Assembly: GCA_014879945.1 (NCBI GenBank)
Contig: JACSRE010000242.1
Location: 62,001-126,000 of the forward strand
DNA from: Myxococcus sp.
Lineage (GTDB): Bacteria; Myxococcota; Myxococcia; Myxococcales; Myxococcaceae
Reading direction: 5' to 3'
DNA: 64,000 nt
Shown: positions 9,563-18,106 of the stretch, piece by piece
Layout of the letters: each line of letters opens with the position of its first letter
How positions within the stretch are numbered: the first letter of the stretch is position 1
Notes under the pieces: model-generated
Told to the model about the DNA's origin: nothing
Seen by the model: only the letters and a program-made list of their open reading frames with translations
Database searches by the model: none
Program-made: the position numbers and the translations under genes

Positions 9563-10513
9563 ATGAAGCGACTGATGATGGCGGCAGCGGTGGTGGCGGG
9601 GTTGTCGATGCTGGGCTGCGGCGTGGACAAGGGCGAGCCGTTTCGAGAGGGCTTTCCGCAGCAAGAGACGGTGAAGCTCAACCTGCCCGAGAACAAGACG
9701 GCGCTCACCGGCGAGGGGCAGCGGCGCGACGGGCTCGAGGGGCAGATCGCCGAGTTCTACAAGCTGACGCGCGGGGTGACGACGCAGGTCAACGGCGCGG
9801 GCGCCGCCGTGCTGACGCTGGTGCAGAAGATCGCCGAGCACCGGCCGACCAGCGTGACGCAGAACGTGGCGGTCTGGGGCCCCCACACCGATGCGCTCTC
9901 GCCGAACACCTTCAAGTTCACCGTCACCATGACGGCGCAGAACGAGTTCACCTACCTCCTCGAGGCCAAGGGCAAGACCGAAGCCGACTCGAGGTACCGC
10001 GCCATCCTCTCTGGGTCGCACGTCTCGACCGGCCACAAGCTGGGCAGCGGCACCTTCCTCATCGACTTCGACAAGGCGAAAGAGCTGCCTGAGAACGACG
10101 GCAACGTCGGCGCCGCCACCTACGTGTACTCGAAGCTCACCGCGACGGCCGACGTGGCGATCGACGCCACCTTCCAGCGGGTGCGTGACGGCGAGACCGG
10201 CGGCCTGGTCGACGTGAACTACGGCTACCGCGAGCAGCCGGGCAACGGCGGCGAGTTCAAGTTCCGCATGAACAAGAACTGGGTCTCGGGCCCGGGCATC
10301 GAGGTGCTCACCGTCAAGAGCCGGTGGCAGCAGTCGGGCGCTGGCCGCAGCGACGCCCGCGCGACGGGCGGCGATCTGCCCGGCGTCGCCACCGCCTCGG
10401 AGTGCTGGGACTCGGGCTTCGCGTCGCGCTACCTCAACGCTTCGTTCGACCCCGGCCTCAACTACGGCCAGGAGTCGAGCTGCGCGTTCCCCACGGCCGA
10501 GTACGCGCCGTAA
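9563..10513 (+). CDS. Lipoprotein of unknown function, first of a paralogous pair
   Basis: I do not recognise this 316-aa protein. It begins with a lipoprotein signal (MLGC, Cys19) and contains no known domain. It shares a pattern with the lipoprotein at 13475-14419: TR followed by VNG/FNG, a hydrophobic helix-like stretch, PTS, WGP, and a final part with CW, GQES and a last Cys. The two therefore look like diverged copies flanking the sigma/caspase genes. It is preceded by a GGGAGAG ribosome-binding site and lies 10 bp upstream of the sigma-factor gene, so it is probably the first gene of the operon. The hairpin-like CCCGGACACACCGGG about 30 bp upstream of the start could be an operator, but this is weak. 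Confidence 0.75.
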   Translation: MKRLMMAAAVVAGLSMLGCGVDKGEPFREGFPQQETVKLNLPENKTALTGEGQRRDGLEGQIAEFYKLTRGVTTQVNGAGAAVLTLVQKIAEHRPTSVTQNVAVWGPHTDALSPNTFKFTVTMTAQNEFTYLLEAKGKTEADSRYRAILSGSHVSTGHKLGSGTFLIDFDKAKELPENDGNVGAATYVYSKLTATADVAIDATFQRVRDGETGGLVDVNYGYREQPGNGGEFKFRMNKNWVSGPGIEVLTVKSRWQQSGAGRSDARATGGDLPGVATASECWDSGFASRYLNASFDPGLNYGQESSCAFPTAEYAP

Positions 10514-10523
10514 CATCGACCCC

Positions 10524-11069
10524 ATGAGCCGCCCGGCGTTCGAGGTCATCGAAGGTGGCAGGAGCGCCGGGCGACCGTGGCTGAAGCAGCTGTATTCGAC
10601 GTACGGCGGCGCCGTGTACCAACGGTGCCGCTACCTGCTGAGAGACCCAGCCGCCGCCGAGGACGCCATGCAGGACGTGTTCGCCAGGGCGATGTTGAAC
10701 GAGCCGGGCTTTCGCGGCGAGGCGTCGCCGCTGACGTGGCTGATGAAGATCGCCACCAACCACTGCCTCAACGTGCTGCGAGAGAAGCGCGCCGCCTGGC
10801 ACGATCAGTACGAGTCGATGGAGCGCGTGAGGGGCGAAGCGCACGGCGGCCCCGGCACACTCGAGGCCCGCGATCTGGTGCGCCGGTGCCTGGCGCGGCT
10901 CGACGGCGAGACGCAGGCCGCCGTCATTCACTACTGGGTCGACGATCTGACGCTCGAAGAGGTCGCCGGGCTGTTGGGCCGCTCGGTGCCGACGATTCGA
11001 AAACGACTCAACGCGTTCACCGAGGCGACGGGCCAGGCGATGCGTGAAGGCGACGGAGGTCTCTCGTGA
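10524..11069 (+). CDS. ECF-type RNA polymerase sigma factor
   Basis: The 181-aa protein has the two-domain layout of an extracytoplasmic-function sigma factor. Region 2 is at about residues 25-95, with AAEDAMQDVFARA and LTWLMKIATNHCLN, which contact core polymerase and the -10 element. Region 4 is at about residues 115-170, with LTLEEVAGLLGRSVPTIRKRLN as the -35-binding helix-turn-helix. Its stop overlaps the GTG start of the anti-sigma gene (GTGA), the classical arrangement for co-synthesis. Target promoters cannot be read from the sequence, but autoregulation of this operon is the usual expectation. Confidence 0.93.
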   Translation: MSRPAFEVIEGGRSAGRPWLKQLYSTYGGAVYQRCRYLLRDPAAAEDAMQDVFARAMLNEPGFRGEASPLTWLMKIATNHCLNVLREKRAAWHDQYESMERVRGEAHGGPGTLEARDLVRRCLARLDGETQAAVIHYWVDDLTLEEVAGLLGRSVPTIRKRLNAFTEATGQAMREGDGGLS

Positions 11070-11839
11070 GCGCGACGGCAGTGAAGCACCCGGGCCAGCT
11101 GACCCTTCGCCGGCTGCACGCGGGTGAGGCCGTGGGCGATGAGGTGACGGCGCACGCGCAGCAGTGCGAGGCGTGCCGCGCGGCGCTGGCCTCGTTCGCG
11201 ACCGAGCAGCAGCAGTTCGAGCAGCAGATCTCGTTCGACCGGTTCGCAGCGGGCGTGGAGCGGGCTGCGCGCGAGGCCGCGAAGCCAGGCGCGCCCCGTC
11301 GCCACTGGCCGCAGGTCGTGCTGGCGCTCGCCGCGAGCCTGGGCCTGATCGCCGGCGCGCAGCTGGTGCTCTCCCAAGTCGAACCCGAGGGGTCCTTCAA
11401 CCGGGTCAAGGGCGGCGCGTCGGTCTCGGTGGTGGTCGCCGGCTCGGGCCCGCAGCGCGCGGCCTCGCCAGACGGCGCGGTCGCCGAGGCCCTGGCCGCC
11501 GGCGAGCGGGTGCGCGTCGGCATCGCGCCGGGGCCGTGGAAGTACGCGCTGGTGGTGAGCATCGACGACGCGGGCGAGATCACCCCCATCTACGTCGACA
11601 ACGGCCGCAGCCTCACGATCGGGGCCGGGCAGGAGACCCAGTGGCTCCCCGAGAGCCTGGAGTTCACCGGCAAGGGCCTGGAGCGGGTGGTGGTGCTCCT
11701 CTCGGCCGCGCCCCTCACCCTCGACCAGGTCGCCGCGCCGCTGCGGCTGGCCTTCGACGACGCGCGCGGCGATCTCACGAAGCTCGGCAGTCTCCCGTTG
11801 CCTGGAGAGCAGTTCCACCGCACGTTCCTCAAGCCGTGA
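11066..11839 (+). CDS. Zinc-finger anti-sigma factor with DUF4384-like periplasmic domain
   Basis: This 257-aa protein begins with a zinc-binding anti-sigma domain of the H-x3-C-x2-C form (H30, C34, C37). A single transmembrane helix (about residues 83-104) follows, then a periplasmic domain of about 140 residues. That domain has the pattern VRVGIAPGPWKYALVVSID, then GEITPIYVDNG and the stretch GLERVVVLLS, which I recognise as similar to DUF4384 modules often linked to caspase-like proteins. The N-terminus should bind the ECF sigma factor in the cytoplasm while the C-terminus senses an envelope signal. It starts with GTG inside the sigma-factor stop and ends in a GTGA overlap with the caspase gene. 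Confidence 0.85.
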   Translation: MSATAVKHPGQLTLRRLHAGEAVGDEVTAHAQQCEACRAALASFATEQQQFEQQISFDRFAAGVERAAREAAKPGAPRRHWPQVVLALAASLGLIAGAQLVLSQVEPEGSFNRVKGGASVSVVVAGSGPQRAASPDGAVAEALAAGERVRVGIAPGPWKYALVVSIDDAGEITPIYVDNGRSLTIGAGQETQWLPESLEFTGKGLERVVVLLSAAPLTLDQVAAPLRLAFDDARGDLTKLGSLPLPGEQFHRTFLKP

Positions 11840-13470
11840 CCTCTTCCCTGCCACCGTCGCCGATCGCGCGTCAGCTGCTGCTGGCGTGCCTGGTCGCGTC
11901 GAGCGCGGGAGCCCAGGAAGCCCCGACCGGGCCGCTGCGCCGGTTCGCCCTCTTCGTCGGCAACAACGAAGGCGGCGAGGGCACCCGGCCGCTCCTCTAC
12001 GCCGCCGACGACGCCAGGCGCATGCACGAGGTGATGGTGCGGCTCGGCGGCACCGCGCCGGCCGACGCGCTGCTGCTGCTCAACGACTCCGCGGACGACG
12101 TGCTGACCGCGCTGTCCGAGCTCGAGCGCCGCGCCCGCGACGCCCGCGCGCGCGGCGATCGCACCTCGCTGTTCTTCTACTACTCGGGGCACGCCAAAGA
12201 GGGCGCGCTCCGGCTGGGCGTGACGAAGCTGCCCATGGAGTCGGTGAAGGCGCGCCTGGCGCAGGGGCCCACCGACATGCGCGTGGCGGTGTTCGACGCC
12301 TGCCGCTCGGGCGCGCTCACCCGCACCAAGGGCGTGCGGAAGGCGCCGGCGTTCGAGGTCGAGACCGACGCCACCCGCGCCGCGAAGGGCCTGGTGATCC
12401 TCACCTCGAGCGCGTCCGACGAAGACTCTCAGGAGTCTGACGCGATCGGCGCGAGCTACTTCTCGTACCACCTGGCCAGCGGGCTGTTGGGCAGCGCCGA
12501 TCAGAGCGGCGACGGCCGGGTGAGCCTCGCCGAGGCGTACGCCTACGCCTACGAGCGCACGGTGGCCTCGACGGCCGACAGCGCCGCGGGCGCGCAGCAC
12601 CCCACCTTCAGCTTCGATCTCGCGGGCAACGGCGACCTGATGCTGACCGACGTGGCGCAGCGCAACGAGGGCCTCCGCATTCCGGCGAGCGCGCCGCCCG
12701 GCACCTACTTCCTCATCGACAAGCGGGGCGTGGTGGTCGCGGAGCTGGTCAAGAGCGAGGCCGAGCGCATGATCGCGCTCCCGGCGGGTGCGTACACCGT
12801 CAAGCGCCGCCTCACCGATCGGCTCCGGGTCGGCGAGGTGAACGTCAGCGACGGGCAGATCACCACCCTCGACGAGGGCGCCTTGCGGAACGCGAAGTTC
12901 TCTGACGACCCGGTGAAGGGCACCGGCCTGACGACGGTGTACTCGCGCCACTGGAGCATCTCGGCGACCGGGCAGTACCAGGCGATCTTCGACGCGCCGA
13001 CGAACGCGGGCGGGCTGTTCCCCTCGGCGCCGATGGTGGGCGGCGAGGCCACCGTGCACAACTTCTTCGGCCGCGGCTTCGCCTGGAGCTTCGACGGCCA
13101 GTACGGCTGGTCGGCGGGCGTGGTGAACAGCGCGCGCCTGGGCACGCCGGCCGGCTATCGCTACTCGCTCGTCACCGTGGGCAGCTCGCTCTTCTACGAG
13201 TGGAACGAAGAGGGCACGTGGGTGCCCTTCCTCGGCGCGCGCCTGGGCTTGAGCCTGATGAACCGCGAGTTCGAGGAGCCGCTCTTCCCGCGCCAGAGCT
13301 TCACCACCATGAGCCCGGGCGTGGTGGCCGGCCTCAAGTACCGCCTGGGCCGGAGCTTCGGGCTCGTGGCCCGCGGCCGCGTGCACTACCTGCTCTACAA
13401 CGTCGACGAGACCCGCAGCCTGGGCTTCGCCGAGGTGGGGCTGCTGCTCAACTACGAGTTCCGGGACTGA
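11836..13470 (+). CDS. Secreted caspase-like (C14) peptidase with beta-rich C-terminal domain
   Basis: The 544-aa protein starts at a GTG overlapping the anti-sigma stop. It has a Sec signal peptide (about residues 1-26, cleavage near AGA/QEA). A caspase/metacaspase-like domain follows (about residues 35-260), with catalytic His119 in YYSGH and Cys156 in VFDACRSG. An EF-hand-like acidic loop, DQSGDGRVSLAEA, lies near residue 222. A middle domain (about 275-350) contains DKRGVVV and PAGAYTVKRR and resembles carrier or PEGA-type beta modules. Residues 365-544 consist of alternating aromatic/hydrophobic strands ending NYEFRD, which suggests an outer-membrane beta-barrel or beta-sandwich. A caspase fold joined to a possible barrel, encoded with a sigma/anti-sigma pair, is unusual. 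Confidence 0.85.
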   Translation: MTSSLPPSPIARQLLLACLVASSAGAQEAPTGPLRRFALFVGNNEGGEGTRPLLYAADDARRMHEVMVRLGGTAPADALLLLNDSADDVLTALSELERRARDARARGDRTSLFFYYSGHAKEGALRLGVTKLPMESVKARLAQGPTDMRVAVFDACRSGALTRTKGVRKAPAFEVETDATRAAKGLVILTSSASDEDSQESDAIGASYFSYHLASGLLGSADQSGDGRVSLAEAYAYAYERTVASTADSAAGAQHPTFSFDLAGNGDLMLTDVAQRNEGLRIPASAPPGTYFLIDKRGVVVAELVKSEAERMIALPAGAYTVKRRLTDRLRVGEVNVSDGQITTLDEGALRNAKFSDDPVKGTGLTTVYSRHWSISATGQYQAIFDAPTNAGGLFPSAPMVGGEATVHNFFGRGFAWSFDGQYGWSAGVVNSARLGTPAGYRYSLVTVGSSLFYEWNEEGTWVPFLGARLGLSLMNREFEEPLFPRQSFTTMSPGVVAGLKYRLGRSFGLVARGRVHYLLYNVDETRSLGFAEVGLLLNYEFRD

Positions 13471-13474
13471 CGCC

Positions 13475-14419
13475 ATGAGACACCTTCTCCTCCTCCTCTG
13501 CGTGCTGGACGTCACCGCGTGCGGCGGCTCCTGGTCGAACCGCGATCTCGAGTTCGTCGCGGCGCTGCCGTCGCGCGCAGCCCTGGCCTCGAACCTCCCC
13601 ACCTCGGGCAGCAGCGCCCAGCCGCTGTCGTCTCGTCGAGATGGGCTCAACGCCGGAGAGCCCTCGCAGGCGTACGCCGACACCAGGAAGGCGAACGCCG
13701 ACTTCAACGGGCTCCTCGACTTCTTCCTCGGGGTGCTCGACTCGGTGCGCGCGGTGCCGCCCACCAGCCGCTCGGGAGAGTCGCGCACCTGGGGCCCGTT
13801 CGTCGCGAAGGACAACCCGGGCTTCGAGTTTCAGCTGATCATCGCCCTCGTCAGCACCGACCCGCGTGACACCTACGCGTGGAAGCTCCAGGCCCGGCGG
13901 CTCGGCACGCCCACCTTCTTCGACGTGGTGAAGGGGGCCTTCCAGGCCTCGGCCGAGACGGTGCGCAAGGGCATGGGGCAGATCGAGGTGCCGGTGAAGG
14001 ACTTCCGCGACCAGCTGCAGGTGGACAGCACCTTCAAGGGCATCGACTCGATCAGCCTGGGCTACTTCACCGCCGGCTTCCCGACGACCTCGACGCTGGC
14101 GTTCACCTTCACCCCCGGCAACACGAGCGGGTTCTCGTCGCTCGGGTACGCCGCCAGGCGCGCCGAAGACGGCTCCGGCGCGATGGGGTTCTCGCTGAAG
14201 TCGGCCGACGCGAACATCAGCCGGCTCGATCTGGTGAGCAAGTGGCGCGCGGACGGCGCGGGGGTGACGGTCTCGACGGTGGGCGAAGGCAACTACCGAG
14301 GGGCGACGCGCGTAGAGTGCTGGAACACGGCCTTCAAGGTGACGTACTTCAAGGAGAGCTGGCCCGGCGGCCAGGAGTCGGGCGCTCAGGCCGACTGCGT
14401 GTCGGTCGAAGGGCTGTGA
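13475..14419 (+). CDS. Lipoprotein of unknown function, second of a paralogous pair
   Basis: This is a 314-aa lipoprotein (VTAC, Cys16) without a known domain. It starts five bases after the caspase gene and should belong to the same operon. Its central region (TR, FNG, a hydrophobic stretch, PTS, TWGP, FEFQL) and its end (VECW, GGQES, final Cys) match the pattern of the lipoprotein at 9563-10513, although overall identity is low. The shared cysteines suggest a common disulphide-stabilised fold. Its last 34 bases overlap the end of the convergent PAP2 gene. Function is unknown. The position suggests that it works with the caspase protein in the envelope. Confidence 0.75.
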   Translation: MRHLLLLLCVLDVTACGGSWSNRDLEFVAALPSRAALASNLPTSGSSAQPLSSRRDGLNAGEPSQAYADTRKANADFNGLLDFFLGVLDSVRAVPPTSRSGESRTWGPFVAKDNPGFEFQLIIALVSTDPRDTYAWKLQARRLGTPTFFDVVKGAFQASAETVRKGMGQIEVPVKDFRDQLQVDSTFKGIDSISLGYFTAGFPTTSTLAFTFTPGNTSGFSSLGYAARRAEDGSGAMGFSLKSADANISRLDLVSKWRADGAGVTVSTVGEGNYRGATRVECWNTAFKVTYFKESWPGGQESGAQADCVSVEGL

Positions 14420-15540
14420 TTGAGCCGCTTCGCCACCACGATCGTCACCGCCGCCAACCCCAGGCCCGCCAGCACGTCGACGACGTAGTGGTAGCGCAGG
14501 TACACGCACGCCAGCGGCATCGACGCGACGATCGGCAGCACCCACCAGAAGAGCCGCCTGACGTGCCGCCACGCCGCCCAGCCCAACAACACCGTGCAGC
14601 AGGTGTGCATGCTGGGGAAGCAGTCCCAGGTGATGCGGGTGGCGTCCATCATCGCCTCCTTCACCGAGGCGAGCAGGTAGAGATCGAGCGAGACGTCGAA
14701 GCTGCGCGTCAGCACCGGGCCCTTCACGGGCACCAGCGAGTACGAGACGTAGCCGACGAGGAGGGCCGCGCCGAGGGCGAAGGCCGCCTCTCGCAGCGCG
14801 GGCCGGCCGCCGAACATGAAGACCGCCCCGAGCACCAACGGGAACAGCACCGCGTAGAACGAGTACGCGAAGGCCAGCCACTCGGACAGCGGCCGCCAGA
14901 TGACTGACTCCAGCAGCTCGAGCGGATCGTGGCCGAGGAAGAGCGCTCGATCGATCGAGGCCATCAGCGTGTCGCGCTCCTCACCCAGCTTTCCGCCGAC
15001 GACTGCGTCCATCCACGCGTAGGCCGAGAGGATGAAGAGGAGCGGCGCCCAGTCGCGCAGCGTCGAGAAGAACGCGCCCCCCTGCCCTCGCAGGAACCGT
15101 CGCAGGTCGAACGCGTCGTGGCGTTTGAGCTCCAGGCCCACCGCCAGCCAGAGCAGCAACGTCGGCAGGCCCACGCCCACCACCCGCAGGAAGACCGTCG
15201 CCACCATGGGAATGAGCTGGGCCGTGCGGGCCTTCGAGAGCTCGGCCCAGAGCGTCGGGGTCGAGAACGCCAGGAGCGCCGCGATCACCAGGGGGAGCGC
15301 CGCGAACAGGAAAGCCCGGGCGTGCGCCCGCTGGCGCCGCTGCGCCCCTTCACGCCACGGCAGCGCCGCCAGCTCCCGCGCCAGCGACACCGCGCCCACC
15401 AGCCCGAGCGCGAAGAACACCGACACCGTGCGCAGGCCCGCCAGCTGGCGGTACTCGAGGAAGACGGCCGGCCCCACTCGCACCAGCACGAAGGCGCTGA
15501 AGGCGAGCACCGCCCACTCGATTGGTCGAAGCGCGCGCAT
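14386..15540 (-). CDS. PAP2 superfamily membrane protein (inositolphosphorylceramide synthase-like)
   Basis: This 384-aa polytopic membrane protein has about eight hydrophobic segments. Its C-terminal half has the PAP2 active-site motifs: KGPVL, then DCFPSMHT (catalytic His within SxxH), then YLRYHYVVDVLAG (C3 motif with His and Asp). The spacing is that of PAP2_3/aureobasidin-resistance enzymes, which transfer or remove lipid head-group phosphates. Whether the substrate is a sphingolipid, phosphatidate or undecaprenyl-type lipid cannot be decided. A GTG one codon upstream (15543) is an alternative start. The 3' end overlaps the convergent lipoprotein gene by 34 bases. Confidence 0.85.
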   Translation of the reverse strand: MRALRPIEWAVLAFSAFVLVRVGPAVFLEYRQLAGLRTVSVFFALGLVGAVSLARELAALPWREGAQRRQRAHARAFLFAALPLVIAALLAFSTPTLWAELSKARTAQLIPMVATVFLRVVGVGLPTLLLWLAVGLELKRHDAFDLRRFLRGQGGAFFSTLRDWAPLLFILSAYAWMDAVVGGKLGEERDTLMASIDRALFLGHDPLELLESVIWRPLSEWLAFAYSFYAVLFPLVLGAVFMFGGRPALREAAFALGAALLVGYVSYSLVPVKGPVLTRSFDVSLDLYLLASVKEAMMDATRITWDCFPSMHTCCTVLLGWAAWRHVRRLFWWVLPIVASMPLACVYLRYHYVVDVLAGLGLAAVTIVVAKRLNHSPSTDTQSA

Positions 15541-15626
15541 CACCGGTCGCGCTGTCGTAGCCGATGCAGGAGCCTCCGACGACTTTCCATCGACGGCGCG
15601 GTGCAGACGGTGTTCGCTCGCGCCCG

Positions 15627-18104
15627 ATGCGGCGCCTGGGCTTCCTCATGTTCGTGGTCTCCGGCGCGGCCGGGCTGGTGTTCGAGGTGGCGCTCCAGCG
15701 CTCGTTGACCCGCGCCTTCGGGGTGTCGGCGCTGGCGACCTCGACGGTGCTGGCCGCGTGGATGGCGGGGCTGGCGCTGGGCGCCCTGCTCTTTGGGCGG
15801 CTGGCCGACCGAACGAAGTCTCCGCTGCGGCTCTACGCCTGGCTCGAGGTGGGCATCGCGCTGTGCGCCGCGGCCATGCCCTTCGTGGTGCCGCTGGCGA
15901 TCGACGGCTTCGCGTCACTGGCGCGCGGGCGCACGCTCGACGACCCCCTGGTGCGCATCGGGCTCTTCGTGATGGCCTTCGGCATCACCCTGGTGCCGAC
16001 GCTGCTGATGGGCGGCACCCTGCCGCCGGTCGCGCGGGCGCTGGCCTCGAAGAGCGAGCTGGCCCGCGGCGACGGCGAGATCGCGCGGCTCTACACGGCG
16101 AACGTCCTGGGCGCGGCCATCGGCGCGACGCTGGGCTCCTACGTCTTCCTCCCCGGCATCGGGCTGTCGGCCTCGATGTGGCTGGGCGCGGCCTTCAACG
16201 TCGGCGCTGCGGCGCTGGGCTTCTGGCTGGCGACGCGGGTGCCGGTCCCCCCCGCGGTCGAGCCCACCTCGACGGCGGCGCGGGCGCCCTTCTCGCTCCT
16301 GGCGCTCGCAGCCTGGAGCGGCCTGGCCACCTTCGTCGCCGAGGTCACCTGGTTCCACCTGCTGGGCGCGGTCATCGGCACCAGCGCCTACGCCTTCGGC
16401 TTGATGCTCGCGCTCTTCCTGGTCGCGTTGACGCTCGGCTCGGCGTGGGTGGCGCGGCAGCCCGAGGCGAAGGTCGACCCGGCGATGCTGGGCAAGGTGC
16501 AGGCGGTGATCGCGCTGTCGATGGTGGTGACGCTCCCGCTCTGGGACAAGTCGAGCGCGCTCTTCGTGGTGGCGGGCAACTTCGTCTCGAGCTTCGCGGG
16601 GCGAGAGGTGGTGCGCGCGGTGGTGGCGGCCCAGCTCATCGTCATCCCCGCGGCGGTGTTGGGCACCGTCTACCCCCTCACCCTTCGCCTCGGGGCGCGC
16701 ACCGGGAGCATCGGCCAGTCGATCGGCGGGCTGGCGGCGGCGAACACCCTCGGCGCGATCGCCGGCTCCCTGCTGACCGGCTACGTGCTGCTCCCGGCGC
16801 TCGGCTCGCGCGGCACCATCCTGGTGGTGGTGGGCGGCTGCGTCGGGCTGGCGCTGCTGCTGGCCGACACGCGCGCGCGGCTGATGGCGGGCGCGGCGGC
16901 GGTGCTCGCCCTCGTGCTGCCGGCGTGGAGCCTCTCGTCGCTGGCGTCGGGCGCGAACGTCTACTTCACCGAGACGCCGTACTACCACTCGCAGGTGGAG
17001 TGGGCCCGCGAGTCGGTCAGCTCGGGCATCACCAGCGTGGTGCGCCACCCGAAGTCGCAGAAGCTCACCCTCCTCACCAACGGCAAGTTCCAGGGCAACG
17101 AGAGCGGCGAGGTGCAGGCCCAGCGGGCCTACGCCCAGGTGCCGCTGCTGGCGATTCGCAACTTCGGGCGCGGGCTGTTGATCGGCGTCGGCACCGGCTG
17201 CTCCCTGGGCACGCTCGCGGCGCACCCGTTCGAGTCCATCGACGCGGTGGAGCTCTCCAGCGACATCCTCGAGGCGGCGCGCACGTACTTCGGCTCGGTG
17301 AACGAAGGCGTCTTGAGCGGCAACCCGAAGGTGAAGGTGCACCTCGCCGACGGGCGGAACTTCCTGCTCCTCTCGGAGCAGCAGTACGACTTCGTCACGC
17401 TCCAGCTCTCGAGCATCTGGTTCGCGGGCACGGCCGATCTCTACAACCGCGACTTCTATGCGCTGCTCAAGCGCCGGCTGGCGAAGGGCGCGGTGGTGCA
17501 GCAGTGGGTGCAGCTGCACCACATGACGCGGCGCGATCTCGCGGTGATCGCCGCGACGCTGAAGAGCGAGTTTCCCCACGTGATGTTGTTCTTCCGCGGC
17601 AACCAGGGGCTCCTGCTGGCCTCGATGGAGCCGTTCGTCTTCGACGCGAAGGAGCTCGACCGGCGCGGCGCGCTCTTGCGTGGCACGGTGGCGACGCGCG
17701 ACCTGCCGGCCGAAGACCTGCTGGTGCTGACCGGCAACGTGCTGCTCGACGAGGCAGGCGTGGAGCGCTTCGTCGAAGAGGAGGCCCGTCGATGGGGGCG
17801 CAGCGGCGCGCAGCTGATCTCGACCGACGACAACCTCTACCTCGAGTTCTCCACGCCCCGCGCGAACGCCGACGAGTCGCTGATGCAAGAGGCGCTGGTG
17901 GAGTCGCTGGGCGAGCTGCGGGCGGCGTCGCTCCCGCTGACGGGCCTGGACACCGATGAGGAGCGGCTTCGCGCCCAGGTGGCGTTCTTGATCGGGCGAG
18001 GCCGGCTGGACGACGCCCGCGCGCTGCTGCCGTCACCGGCTCCCCCGGCGTTGGAGGGGTTGTCGGCCTGGCTGGCCGCGCAGCCGGCACCGTCAACGAA
18101 CTGA
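15627..18104 (+). CDS. Membrane-embedded spermidine synthase-like fusion protein
   Basis: The 825-aa protein joins a membrane domain of many helices (about residues 1-440, opening with FVVSGAAGLVFEVALQRSLTRAFG) to a soluble methyltransferase-fold domain. The soluble part (about residues 450-670) has GLLIGVGTGCSLGTLAAHP as the nucleotide motif, an acidic strand end in VELSSDILEAAR, then LADGRNFLLL and NRDFYALLKRRL. This is the spermidine-synthase pattern found in many Myxococcota as a fused transporter-like/SpeE protein. The C-terminal part (about 680-825) is helical. The actual substrate of such fusions is not established, and the aminopropyl-transfer role is inference. ATG at 15627 was chosen because the hydrophobic segment begins there; an ATG at 15564 is possible. 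Confidence 0.82.
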   Translation: MRRLGFLMFVVSGAAGLVFEVALQRSLTRAFGVSALATSTVLAAWMAGLALGALLFGRLADRTKSPLRLYAWLEVGIALCAAAMPFVVPLAIDGFASLARGRTLDDPLVRIGLFVMAFGITLVPTLLMGGTLPPVARALASKSELARGDGEIARLYTANVLGAAIGATLGSYVFLPGIGLSASMWLGAAFNVGAAALGFWLATRVPVPPAVEPTSTAARAPFSLLALAAWSGLATFVAEVTWFHLLGAVIGTSAYAFGLMLALFLVALTLGSAWVARQPEAKVDPAMLGKVQAVIALSMVVTLPLWDKSSALFVVAGNFVSSFAGREVVRAVVAAQLIVIPAAVLGTVYPLTLRLGARTGSIGQSIGGLAAANTLGAIAGSLLTGYVLLPALGSRGTILVVVGGCVGLALLLADTRARLMAGAAAVLALVLPAWSLSSLASGANVYFTETPYYHSQVEWARESVSSGITSVVRHPKSQKLTLLTNGKFQGNESGEVQAQRAYAQVPLLAIRNFGRGLLIGVGTGCSLGTLAAHPFESIDAVELSSDILEAARTYFGSVNEGVLSGNPKVKVHLADGRNFLLLSEQQYDFVTLQLSSIWFAGTADLYNRDFYALLKRRLAKGAVVQQWVQLHHMTRRDLAVIAATLKSEFPHVMLFFRGNQGLLLASMEPFVFDAKELDRRGALLRGTVATRDLPAEDLLVLTGNVLLDEAGVERFVEEEARRWGRSGAQLISTDDNLYLEFSTPRANADESLMQEALVESLGELRAASLPLTGLDTDEERLRAQVAFLIGRGRLDDARALLPSPAPPALEGLSAWLAAQPAPSTN

Positions 18105-18106
18105 CG

